Source: CAWIUB01 sp963839175 (GTDB lineage: Bacteria > Actinomycetota > Actinomycetes > Mycobacteriales > Jatrophihabitantaceae). Taken from it: 28,854 bases of DNA. This document shows, one piece after another, positions 16,667-24,234 of this stretch. The position numbers and the translations under genes are program-made. The stretch is from the NCBI GenBank assembly GCA_963839175.1, contig CAWIUB010000019.1, positions 1 through 28,854 of the forward strand, read 5' to 3'. The notes under the pieces are model-generated. The model was given only the letters and a program-made list of their open reading frames with translations. It made no database searches and had not been told where the DNA came from. The stretch's first letter is position 1. Each line of letters starts with the position of its first letter.

Positions 16667-17010
16667 CCGACCCCGCGACGGAGGACACCGTTGCCCGCAA
16701 GCAGGCCCGTCCCGAGCGGGTCAGCGAGTGAAGGATTCGCTTGCCGAGCGCCGAGTTGTGCGCAGGCCGGCCGTGAACCTGTCCAGCACGCGGATCGGAC
16801 AGGTAGCAACCGCGTGACCCCTCTCGGGGCGTCGTTACGGCAAGTCACCGATCAAGATCACCGGAACGCCGAATCGGGTACGCCTTCGGCGGCTAACCGA
16901 TGCACCGGGGGCCGCGCGATATGTGCGGTGGCTTCGTAGTGGGTCGCCGATCCCGGGTCACGGGCTGATGTGCTGGGCGATGTGTCGGTGGAGCCTGTTA
17001 GACAGGGCGG
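16667..17010. other. Intergenic region before recQ
   Basis: No gene is supported. It contains dispersed repeat copy D at 16865-16884 and, just before the recQ start, a GTTAGACAGGGCGG stretch that may include a -10-like TAGACA and a weak ribosome site. Confidence 0.4.
16865..16884 (+). repeat. Dispersed intergenic repeat, copy D
   Basis: AACGCCGAATCGGGTACGCC, preceded by AAGATCACCGG; 19 of 20 bases match copy A. Confidence 0.6.
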
Positions 17011-19131
17011 ATGACCGGCGTGTGTGATCGGACGGAGCTTCGTGTCCAGGCGCAAGGTCATCTGAGTGCGCTCGCCGGGGAGGACGCTGTACTGCGCGAA
17101 GATCAGTGGACGGCGATCGCAGCTTTGGTGGCCGACGGGCGGCGAGCTCTGGTCGTGCAACGCACGGGCTGGGGCAAGTCTGCGGTGTATTTCGTCGCCA
17201 CCGCGCTGTTGCGGGCACAGGGTAGCGGACCGACGGTGATCGTTTCGCCGCTGCTCGCCCTGATGCGTAATCAGATCGCTGCCGCCGAACGAGCCGGCAT
17301 CCGTGCTGTGACGATCAACTCCGCCAACATCGGCGAATGGCAGCGAGTCTTCGCCGACGTGTCGCTCGGCGCGGTGGATGTCCTGCTGCTGTCGCCGGAA
17401 CGCCTCAACAACCCGGACTTCCGCGACAACGTGCTGCCCCAGCTCGCGGCGACCTGCGGGCTGCTGGTCGTCGACGAAGCGCACTGCATCAGCGACTGGG
17501 GACACGACTTCCGGCCCGACTTCCGTCGGCTGCGCACGCTGTTGCCCGAACTCCCGGACGGCATTCCGGTGCTGGCAACCACCGCGACTGCCAACGCGCG
17601 CGTGGTCGACGACGTCGCCGACGTGCTCGGCCTCCGGCAGCGCGCACCGGACGATGTTCTCGTCCTGCGCGGCAGCCTCGACCGCGATTCGCTGCACCTG
17701 GGTGTGCTCGAGTTGCCGACGACTGCCCATCGGCTGGCATGGCTCGCTGAGAACCTCGACACGCTGCCCGGCTCCGGGATCATCTACACGCTCACGGTCG
17801 CCGCATCGCAGCAGGTCGCCGGCTACCTGCGCGAGCGGGGGTTCTCGGTGGCTGCCTACTCCGGCCAGACCGAGCAGACAGAGCGACTCGCCGCCGAGGA
17901 CGACCTGATCAACAACGGGGTGAAGGCACTGGTCGCGACATCGGCGCTCGGCATGGGCTTCGACAAGCCGGACCTCGGGTTCGTGATCCACTTCGGCGCA
18001 CCGGCCTCACCCATCGCCTACTACCAGCAGGTGGGCCGCGCCGGTCGCGGAGTCGATCGGGCCCAGGTGATCCTGCTGCCGGGTCCGGAGGATCAGGCGA
18101 TCTGGGACTACTTCGTCTCCGTCGGATTCCCCGCCGAGCAGCATGTTCGGAAGGCGCTGCGCACGCTCGCTGCGCAGGGCGCGCCGATGAGTACCGCCGC
18201 TCTCGAGACCCGCGTCGAGCTGAGCCGTTCGCGGCTCGAGACGATGCTCAAGGTGCTCGACGTCGACGGCGCAGCCAAGCGGGTGCGAGGAGGGTGGACC
18301 GCGACCGGCGCCGAGTGGCAGTACGACGCCGACCGCTACCGCAACGTCGCGCGAGTGCGCCATGACGAGCAGCGTGCGATGCGCGAGTACCAGACCACCA
18401 CCACCTGCCGGATGCGCTTTTTGCGCAAGCAGCTTGACGACCCCGGGGCGCTCGACTGCGGTCGCTGCGACAACTGCGGCGGGCTCACGCTGGCCGGCGA
18501 GATCGGTGAAGAGACGGTCTCCGCCGCGGCGTCCGTGTTGGGGCGTCCCGGCGTGCCGTTCGACTCGCGCCGGATGTGGCCGAGTGCCATGCCCGGTCTG
18601 GGCATCGAGGTGCGCGGCAAGGTGGCGGCGACCGATCAGGCCGAGACCGGCAGGGTGATCGCGCGGCTCACCGACCTCGGGTTCGGTTCCCGGCTGCGGC
18701 CGCTGCTCGCCGCCGAGGCCGCAGACGCTCCGGTACCGAACGACCTGGTCAAGGCATCGGTCCAGGTGCTCGCATCGTGGGATTGGGCGCAGCGTCCCGC
18801 CGCTGTCGTGCGCGTGGGCTCCGTGCGGCGCCCACGGTTGATTGCGGATCTGGCGTCCCGGCTGGCCGAACTCGGCCGCCTGACCGACCTCGGCCAGGTC
18901 ACCCACATCGGGCCCTCGTCGACTGGTCGCACGAACAGTGCGCTACGCCTGCGCGAGGTGTGGAATGCGTACGAAGTGCCATCCGCGCTCGCCGCACAGC
19001 TGACCGGGCAGCCAGTGCTCCTCGTCGACGACTTCATCGACACCGGCTGGACGTTCACCGTAATAGCTCGGCTGCTGCGCCTAGCCGGCGCCGGCCAGGT
19101 TTACCCGTTCGCACTCGCGCTCGCCGCATGA
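17011..19131 (+). CDS. recQ: RecQ-family DNA helicase fused to a C-terminal phosphoribosyltransferase-type domain (706 aa)
   Basis: The helicase core is complete: the Q-like motif LREDQWTAI, Walker A RTGWGKS (51-57), motif Ia VSPLLALMRNQ, DEAH box VVDEAHCISDWGHDFRPDF (155-158), motif III ATTATA, motif V ATSALGMGFDKPDLGFVIH, and motif VI QQVGRAGRG (339-347). The Walker A has Trp where most RecQ have Ser. A RecQ zinc-binding set follows: C466, C483, C486, C489. The last 100 residues carry LLVDDFIDTGWTFTVIARLL (VDDFIDTG at 672-679), the PRPP-binding loop of type I phosphoribosyltransferases, preceded by a strand-helix region starting near RVGSVRRPRLIADLASRLAE. RecQ unwinds branched DNA in recombination repair; the PRTase domain may bind a nucleotide ligand rather than catalyse. 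The gene is intact, and a tiny ORF starts in its stop codon. Confidence 0.92.
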   Translation: MTGVCDRTELRVQAQGHLSALAGEDAVLREDQWTAIAALVADGRRALVVQRTGWGKSAVYFVATALLRAQGSGPTVIVSPLLALMRNQIAAAERAGIRAVTINSANIGEWQRVFADVSLGAVDVLLLSPERLNNPDFRDNVLPQLAATCGLLVVDEAHCISDWGHDFRPDFRRLRTLLPELPDGIPVLATTATANARVVDDVADVLGLRQRAPDDVLVLRGSLDRDSLHLGVLELPTTAHRLAWLAENLDTLPGSGIIYTLTVAASQQVAGYLRERGFSVAAYSGQTEQTERLAAEDDLINNGVKALVATSALGMGFDKPDLGFVIHFGAPASPIAYYQQVGRAGRGVDRAQVILLPGPEDQAIWDYFVSVGFPAEQHVRKALRTLAAQGAPMSTAALETRVELSRSRLETMLKVLDVDGAAKRVRGGWTATGAEWQYDADRYRNVARVRHDEQRAMREYQTTTTCRMRFLRKQLDDPGALDCGRCDNCGGLTLAGEIGEETVSAAASVLGRPGVPFDSRRMWPSAMPGLGIEVRGKVAATDQAETGRVIARLTDLGFGSRLRPLLAAEAADAPVPNDLVKASVQVLASWDWAQRPAAVVRVGSVRRPRLIADLASRLAELGRLTDLGQVTHIGPSSTGRTNSALRLREVWNAYEVPSALAAQLTGQPVLLVDDFIDTGWTFTVIARLLRLAGAGQVYPFALALAA

Positions 19132-19274
19132 CGTGGGGCGACACCGCGCACACCGTTCGCGCGACAACATTCGTCAGCGAGCCGGGCGATCTGTCTGAGC
19201 TGGTCGATCAGCGCTTGGAGCGGCCGAGTGCCGTCGGCGATCGTCGTTGCGTCATCGAACGGCGGTCATATTGA
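19128..19274 (+). CDS. Possible 48-residue ORF translationally coupled to recQ
   Basis: The ATG overlaps the recQ TGA (ATGA). The short product (TWGDTAHTVRATTFVSEPGD, then LSELVDQRLERPSAVG) is hydrophilic and has no family signature. Overlap and helix-like content make it plausible, but length and lack of homology knowledge keep confidence low. From 19275 to 19480 nothing is seen. Confidence 0.3.
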   Translation: MTWGDTAHTVRATTFVSEPGDLSELVDQRLERPSAVGDRRCVIERRSY

Positions 19275-19480
19275 AGACGAGCGCCTCCGCGCCTGACCGA
19301 TCGTCAATCGTGTACGGCCAGCGCTCCCTATTAGCCCCAAATGTGGCTGCTTCGCTCGTGTGCGACTCGGGGTATACACGCCTACTCCGCACTGGCGCGC
19401 CACGCCTGAGGAGTATCGGAGGGAGCGACTCGCGATATGTCCAGTCGCAGGTCTCTCGGCCCGCAACTGATCGAACCGCG

Positions 19481-19786
19481 TCACGCCCCAGCGCTCCGAG
19501 ACCCGGACGGCCCTCGCCTCAGCCTGATGATCACCCACGCTTCGGAGAGAGCGACGAGCAGCAGAACGCCGAGGGGACCGAACACCAACGCCGCCATACC
19601 AGCACTCAGAATCGTGTCGTCGGCCTGGTGAATGTAGATGTCGCCTGCGATCCTCTTGCCATCGACGATGCAGGTCCAGTCGGGGTCCCGTCCTTTCAAG
19701 ATCCTCGGCTCAACTCCACAGGTAAATCCCGCCTCGCGAAGCAGATCGCGCACGATCTCCGGATGATGGGTCCAAATATCGGGCAT
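19481..19786 (-). CDS. Small protein with one C-terminal membrane segment (101 aa)
   Basis: The start is ATG 19786 behind AGGAGGGGAAG, the strongest ribosome site in the window, which makes this a real gene despite its size. The first 55 residues form a soluble domain (HHPEIVRDLLREAGFTCGVE, WTCIVDGKRIAGDIYIH) with two cysteines. Residues about 61-84 form a membrane helix (MAALVFGPLGVLLLVALSEA), then a basic tail (IIRLRRGPSGSRS). This arrangement suggests a C-terminally anchored protein facing the cytoplasm by the positive-inside rule. I do not recognise the family. It is convergent with recQ and divergent from the repeat array upstream. Confidence 0.65.
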   Translation of the reverse strand: MPDIWTHHPEIVRDLLREAGFTCGVEPRILKGRDPDWTCIVDGKRIAGDIYIHQADDTILSAGMAALVFGPLGVLLLVALSEAWVIIRLRRGPSGSRSAGA

Positions 19787-19981
19787 CTTCCCCTCCTCTA
19801 CAAACGGCCACGACCGCGCAGAAACTGCACTTGCGCTCTCCCGAAACAGTCCATCACCTGCATACGAGACAACTACAACCTGTGCGGTGGCTCGGCCAGC
19901 GGAAAGCCGCCCAGATCGACGGCTCGCCGCGCCTCGCTGTGGCTACTCGAAGTGATCGCCCGCACCAGGTAACTCACGCCG

Positions 19982-20011
19982 AAGATCACTGTGATCGCCG
20001 ATTGTTCCGAC
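19982..20011 (+). repeat. Dispersed intergenic repeat, copy E, merging into the array
   Basis: It begins AAGATCACTGTGATCGCCGA, in which GATCAC-T-GTGATC is a perfect small palindrome, and continues TTGTTCCGAC. The first 22 bases match copy B at 20 positions. The last 16 bases recur inverted at 20311-20326. Confidence 0.6.
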
Positions 20012-20351
20012 CTCGTGATTGTTCCGACCTCGCGGAGGAACCCCAGCCAATCAGGGACGACGAGCCCGAAGAGGTCGGCATAATTCCGAGGCCTCTCAAA
20101 ACAGCCTCGACTCGACCCTTGACCAGATACCCGCCGGCGCCAGCGCCACGCACCGCCGCAACTTCGGGGCGTGCCCCGGACCTCAGCGCATCGGTATCTC
20201 CAAGACGGGCGGACGAAGCATCACCCCGAGCTGCGGGATTATGCCGACCAAATCGCGCCGAATCCCTTGCCCCGCAGGCGATCCACCCGTCAGGTCGGAA
20301 TAACCCGAACGTCGGAACAATCGGCGTTATCCCGTCGGGATAACGCCGATT
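19996..20351. repeat. Array of seven to eight short palindrome-like repeats in both orientations
   Basis: The shared unit reads approximately GGTCGG(A/C/G)A(T/C)AA(T/C)nCCG. Forward copies lie at about 20073, 20293, 20310 and 20333; reverse copies at about 20000, 20017 and 20234, plus the left arm of the hairpin at 20319. The two leftmost copies are a direct repeat of GATTGTTCCGACCTCG at 20000-20015 and 20017-20032. CGCCGATTGTTCCGAC at 19996-20011 is exactly inverted at 20311-20326, and GGTCGGCATAATTCCG at 20073 pairs with 20234-20249 with one mismatch. The array ends 192 bp upstream of the mrp start. Confidence 0.75.
20319..20351. repeat. Perfect 15-bp inverted repeat with 3-base loop
   Basis: AATCGGCGTTATCCC, loop GTC, then GGGATAACGCCGATT. 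The arms are exact. It could be a hairpin or a dimeric protein site. There is no T-run, so a factor-independent terminator is unlikely. Confidence 0.9.
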
Positions 20352-20543
20352 CTGTGGCTCGCGTGCGGTTACGCCAACGGTCTGAGTGCCTCGTTCTGTG
20401 CGCGAACTGACGCGGCGACCGCCGCGGCACGGCGTTCCTGCTCAACTCGTCGAGTCCGGAGCGTTGCTCCAGCCGCGGCCTAGACTAATTCTGTGTTAAG
20501 CCGTGGCGCCGCGCCGAGCACGGCCGGAAGGAGCTTGTGACCC

Positions 20544-21800
20544 ATGCAGACCCCGGGCTCGCACCCTGGCCTCCGCCAGGCGCCTGATGCCGCGGCAGAG
20601 CCATCCGCCGGTCCTGAACGGCTGCCGGGGATCCGGCACCTCATCGCGGTGGCCAGCGGAAAGGGGGGCGTCGGCAAGTCCACGGTCAGCGTCAATCTTG
20701 CGCTCGCGCTGCAACAGTTCGGCGGCCAGATTGGGCTGGTCGACGCCGATGTCTTCGGACCGAGCATCCCCGTCATGCTAGGACTCCCCACCGGTCAACA
20801 GCCGGAGGCGACCGCGGACCAAAAGCTCATCCCCCCAGCTCCCTACGGCTTGGAAGTGATATCGATGGGCATGCTGAGGGGAGACGAGAACCCCGCCATC
20901 CTGCGTGGACCGATGGTGGGCAAGTTCCTGAACTTGTTCATCGGCGGCGTGCAATGGAGCCAGTTGGACGCCCTGATCTTCGACCTCCCGCCGGGGACTG
21001 GTGACACCCAGTTGACGCTGGCTCAGAGCCTCCCGCTGTCCGGAGCGGTCATCGTAACGACGCCGCAGGACGTGAGTCTCAAGATCGCCCGCCGCGGGCT
21101 GCGGATGTTCGAGACATTGCACGTCCCCATCCTCGGCATCATCGAGAACATGAGCACGTTCACCTGCCCGCACTGCGGGAAGGACACGGATGTCTTCCGC
21201 AGCGGCGGCGGCGAGCGGATGAGCGCGCAGCTCGGGGTTGCGTTCCTCGGCGCGATACCCCTCGACGCCGACATCGTCACCGGCGGGGACGAGGGGCGTC
21301 CGATGCTCCTCGATAAGCCGAACTCGGTTGCAGCTCAGGCCTACCAGGCGATCGCCACGGCACTCGCGGATCAACTCCAGGGTCTTCCGACCATGGTACT
21401 GAGGCCATTCGCGTGGACGTGGGAGTCGGGCGAGGGACAGCCAGCCTGGGTCGAGAGCGCCGTTCGGCCGTCGGGTTCTCGGACGACCTCGGTCGGCTTC
21501 CGCCGGCGAGATGCGCGGACGGTGTCCGTGCTCTGGCAGGATGGGCGCTGTGACGAGTTCGATGTCCGGGACCTTCGGCTGAATTGCCACTGTGCCGCCT
21601 GCATCGAGGAGGCCAGCGGGCGTGCGCTTCTGGATCCGAAAACTGTGCCACCGGATATAACTCCACGCGTGATCTCGAGCGTCGGCAACTATGCCATCAC
21701 CATCAGCTGGAGCGACGGTCACAGTACCGGCATCTACTCCTTCGGGCACCTGCGGGCCATCGGTGAGCGCGACGCCGCGAAGGTCGTGGAACATGTCTGA
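20544..21800 (+). CDS. mrp: Mrp/ApbC-type Fe-S carrier P-loop ATPase fused to a DUF971 domain (418 aa)
   Basis: The start is ATG 20544 with GAAGGAG about ten bases ahead. The Mrp domain has the deviant Walker A SGKGGVGKST (38-47), VDADVFGPSIPVMLG, the Mrp signature FDLPPGTGDTQLTLAQ, and the Fe-S-binding pair C208-x2-C211 in FTCPHCGKD. The C-terminal 110 residues match DUF971 (GBBH-like N-terminal domain): VSVLWQDGRCDEFDV, LRLNCHCAACIEEASG (three Cys), NYAITISWSDGHSTGIYSFG. This is the order of plant HCF101 without its leading DUF59 domain. Such ATPases take up and pass on Fe-S clusters to apo-proteins. It overlaps the next gene by eight bases. Third-position G/C seems lower than in recQ or the kinase, which could mean transfer; no count was made. 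Confidence 0.93.
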   Translation: MQTPGSHPGLRQAPDAAAEPSAGPERLPGIRHLIAVASGKGGVGKSTVSVNLALALQQFGGQIGLVDADVFGPSIPVMLGLPTGQQPEATADQKLIPPAPYGLEVISMGMLRGDENPAILRGPMVGKFLNLFIGGVQWSQLDALIFDLPPGTGDTQLTLAQSLPLSGAVIVTTPQDVSLKIARRGLRMFETLHVPILGIIENMSTFTCPHCGKDTDVFRSGGGERMSAQLGVAFLGAIPLDADIVTGGDEGRPMLLDKPNSVAAQAYQAIATALADQLQGLPTMVLRPFAWTWESGEGQPAWVESAVRPSGSRTTSVGFRRRDARTVSVLWQDGRCDEFDVRDLRLNCHCAACIEEASGRALLDPKTVPPDITPRVISSVGNYAITISWSDGHSTGIYSFGHLRAIGERDAAKVVEHV

Positions 21801-22422
21801 ATCTGATCTGCTCATCGATCCGACGATCACGATCCAGGCAGCCACTTCGCTCGTCGATCCTGACACCTGCAAGTTCACCGTGAGCCGGACGGTGCATCCC
21901 GGCGGCCCGTTTTTCTTCGACGACCGGGAACGCGCCGGTGGGTCGCCGCTCGTCGAGCGGTTGTTCGCGCTTCCCGGCGTTGACTACGTGCTCATCGCCG
22001 ACAACGTGGTGACTGTGGGGAAGCAGCCAGGCGCCTCTTGGTCCGGGCTGAGATCGGCGATCGGAACGGGTCTCCGGACGCAACTGCTCACCGGAGTACC
22101 GGCGATCCTCCAGGCTCCTGCCAACGCAAGCACACGAGAGCGGACCGACGCCGAGAGCAGGGCAGTCGTTCAAGAACTCCTGGATCGGGAAGTCAACCGT
22201 TCCATCGCTGCCCACGGCGGGCAGATCTCGATCGTAGACGTCCGGGACGGGAACCTCTTCATCGCCATGAGCGGCGGGTGCCAGGGATGCGCGGCATCAA
22301 AGGTGACCCTGCGCCAGGGGTTCGAGGTGATGCTGCGCAGAGTCGCGCCGGAGATCGTGAACATCGTCGACACGACGGACCACGCAGCGGGGAATACGCC
22401 GTTCTACCGCCGCACAGGGTAG
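21793..22422 (+). CDS. nfu: Nfu-type Fe-S carrier with N- and C-terminal Nfu domains (209 aa)
   Basis: ATG 21793 lies inside the end of mrp; the two genes share eight bases (ATGTCTGA), so translation is coupled. Residues about 20-105 are the Nfu N-terminal domain (DPDTCKFTVSRTVHPGGPFF, then PLVERLFALPGVDYVLIADN). Residues about 120-195 are the NifU C-terminal domain with the cluster-binding C163-x2-C166 in MSGGCQGCAASKVTLRQGFE and the following VAPEIVNIVDTTDH. Nfu dimers carry a [4Fe-4S] cluster on these paired cysteines and deliver it to target enzymes. Together with the Mrp-DUF971 protein it forms a compact carrier module; no suf or isc genes are in the window. The gene is intact and ends 50 bases before an ISL3 element. 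Confidence 0.92.
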   Translation: MSESDLLIDPTITIQAATSLVDPDTCKFTVSRTVHPGGPFFFDDRERAGGSPLVERLFALPGVDYVLIADNVVTVGKQPGASWSGLRSAIGTGLRTQLLTGVPAILQAPANASTRERTDAESRAVVQELLDREVNRSIAAHGGQISIVDVRDGNLFIAMSGGCQGCAASKVTLRQGFEVMLRRVAPEIVNIVDTTDHAAGNTPFYRRTG

Positions 22423-22472
22423 AACCGGGATCCACCAAGACGGGCGCGCCAGTGGCTATGTCAAGCCGACTT

Positions 22473-22492
22473 GGATCTGGCTCAATCTCCGT
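22473..22492 (+). repeat. Left inverted repeat of the ISL3 element
   Basis: GGATCTGGCTCAATCTCCGT; matches the reverse complement of 24172-24191 at 16 of 20 positions. Confidence 0.65.
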
Positions 22493-22509
22493 GATCTAGG
22501 TGGCCATGT

Positions 22510-24083
22510 TTAGGCTGCCAGCAGGATTCGCCGCCGAAGCAGGTCGAAGCCGGCGCGACCATACATCTGTCGTCTGATCATCCTTACAGTTGACGGTGCC
22601 CTCGACGGCGCCGGAGCTGTGCGGCAGGGTCAGGCCGTTGACGACGGCTGCGTGGTCGTGACGCAGCCCGGTGGCGAAGGAGCGCAGGGCGGGAGCGCCG
22701 GTGGTTTCGACATCGGAGATCCAGTCGCCAAGCCGCTGCCCGTCGCGTTGGGTGAGCATCTTGGCGAACTCGCGGACCTGGCGTTGGGTGGTGGCGAGTG
22801 GATCGCTGCGGTCGAGGATCTTCTCTACTTCCAGGGCTTCGTCCTCGCTGAGGGTGTCGGGGCGGCGGGTCAACCAGCCGGTGACCTGCCGGACGCTCGG
22901 CGCGGCCGGCACCGGCGGCGGGGCGGTCAGGCTGGCCCGGAACGGTTGCAGGTAGCGGCGCACGGTCTTGTCGCTGCCCCGATAGCCGCGTGCCTTGATT
23001 TGTTCGGTCAGTGCGGCGGCGTCGGTGTGCCCCGCGTTGAATCGCTCATGCAGGTAGGGCTTGAACGCATCGAGCAGGCTCTCGCGGGACCGGGCCTTGC
23101 CCAGCAGCTCCTCGACGTCCTTGGCGCGGGCGAAACGGCGGGTGCGCCGGTCCAGACCCAACTCGCGGCCGACCGCCGAGATGGAGCGACCCTGCCCACG
23201 CAGCCGCTGGACCGCGGCGTACCGCTGCAGGGTGCGTTGCACCAGGCGTCCCTGCGCCGGTTCGGTGTCGGCGGCTGGCGCCGGCTCCGGGTGCTGGTCC
23301 GGTGCGGCCGTCGGCTGCTCGCCGTCCGGCTCGGCTGGCGGGTGCAGGTCGGCGCGGTGCACGGCCACGGTCCGCTCCACCGCCTGGGCGAGGTTGTGCC
23401 ACAGGTGCCACCGGTCGGCGACCTGGATCGCGTCCGGGGCTCCGAGGCGGGCGGCCTCGGCGTAGGCGCCGGCCCGGTCTCGGCACACCACCCGCACCTC
23501 GGGCCGCGTCTTCAGCCACGCCGCGACGGTGTCCGCGGTGCGGTCGGGCAGCAGCTCCAGCGGCCGGTGGGAGTTGATGTCGATCACGACCGTGCCGTAC
23601 ACGTGCCCGCGGCGTAACGCGAAATCATCCACTCCCACCGCCGTCACCGCCGTGGGCGCCGGGTCGGGTAGCGCACGGACCAGCCGTAGCAGGGTCATCC
23701 TGCTCACCGGCGCGCAGATCCGTTCGGCCAATCGCGCGCCGGCGCGTCCGGCCAGCGCCACGCCGATCGCCTCCAAGATCCGGCGCAGCAGCTGGCTATG
23801 TCGCCCGTAGCGAATCGTCACCATCGTCGACCTGCTCGACGAACGTCCCACGCACACACGCGGCTCTTGCGCACACGAAGCGCCGCACCCGCAGCCGAAT
23901 CCGCACCGGCTGCCCACCGATCGCCGCATCGGCCAGGGACCGTTCGTAGCGGCTGTGCACGCGGTCAGACTGCTCACCGCAACTTGGACAGACGGCGGTG
24001 CTCCCTCGTGCGGACGCGCCGATCTCGACGACGCCTGCCACCCGATCGATCCGTTCGATCACCACCCCGGCCAGGTGAGGCAA
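22510..24083 (-). pseudogene. ISL3-family transposase, two frameshifts
   Basis: The N-terminal frame from TTG 24083 gives PHLAGVVIERIDRVAGVVEI and the zinc finger AVCPSCGEQSDRVHSRYERS with later cysteines RRFVCARAACVRGTF. Near 23820 the frame shifts into the body: RYGRHSQLLRRILEAIGVAL, catalytic-core strings VGVDDFALRRGHVYGTVVID and ADRWHLWHNL, an HTH region, and the signature LPHSSGAVEGTVN. Near 22585 a second shift occurs: the intact family ending RMIRRQMYGRAGFDLLRRR then ILLAA lies in another frame and stops at TAA 22512-22510, while the current frame runs to 22496. Joined length is about 520 residues, normal for ISL3. The product is inactive as written. Confidence 0.85.
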
Positions 24084-24171
24084 CAGGACACGACAACCCT
24101 CGTGATCACATGGCTGTCATCATCAGGCCCGAGGAGCTATTCCCAGCGGCAACACGCGCAACACCAGCACC

Positions 24172-24191
24172 ACGGAAAGTGTGCCAGAACC
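24172..24191 (-). repeat. Right inverted repeat of the ISL3 element
   Basis: Reverse complement GGTTCTGGCACACTTTCCGT. Its outer edge borders the fragment coding for GTLGNW of the IS3 orfA. Confidence 0.65.
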
Positions 24192-24215
24192 CACCAGTTA
24201 CCCAACGTGCCCTCA

Positions 24216-24234
24216 TTAAAGATCTTTCGGTAAT
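24216..24234 (+). repeat. Left inverted repeat of the IS630 element, with target TA
   Basis: TTAAAGATCTTTCGGTAAT; pairs with 25377-25395 inverted with one mismatch. Confidence 0.9.

Larger units (their letters stand above)
19787..20543. other. Long intergenic region holding a repeat array, no gene
   Basis: The 757 bp between the small membrane protein and the mrp operon contains no convincing gene; open frames on the plus strand have a Pro/Arg-rich, non-protein-like composition. It holds the repeat array 19996-20351. Between 20352 and 20543 a TAGACT at 20481-20486 could serve as a -10 for mrp, but no -35 at normal spacing is seen. Confidence 0.5.
22473..24191 (-). mobile_element. Degenerate ISL3-family insertion sequence
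   Basis: The element is about 1.72 kb with imperfect inverted ends: left GGATCTGGCTCAATCTCCGT and right (reverse complement) GGTTCTGGCACACTTTCCGT, 16 of 20 matching. It encodes one transposase on the minus strand with two frameshifts. No 8-bp target duplication is seen: GCCGACTT flanks the left and CACCAGTT the right. The right end lies directly against the IS3 orfA remnant. Confidence 0.75.

Noticed and set aside
16858..17991. A 377-codon open frame on the minus strand opposite recQ.
   Set aside because: It is antisense to a clear helicase; it has no motif or ribosome site, and its frame mirrors the third-position bias of recQ.
19996..20351. CRISPR array.
   Set aside because: The units are about 15 bp, occur in both orientations, have irregular spacing and there are no cas genes.
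19996..20351. Plasmid-type replication origin with iterons.
   Set aside because: There is no Rep gene and no A/T-rich unwinding region, and the units are not tandem in one direction.
20319..20351. Rho-independent terminator.
   Set aside because: The hairpin is perfect but has no T-run on either strand, and no gene ends next to it.
20778..21878. A 366-codon open frame on the minus strand opposite mrp.
   Set aside because: Mrp motifs on the plus strand are complete; the antisense frame shows none.
22619..23617. A 332-codon open frame on the plus strand through the ISL3 element, Gly/Gln/Leu-rich.
   Set aside because: It is antisense of the ISL3 transposase body, which carries the real signatures (zinc finger, HSSGAVEGTVN).
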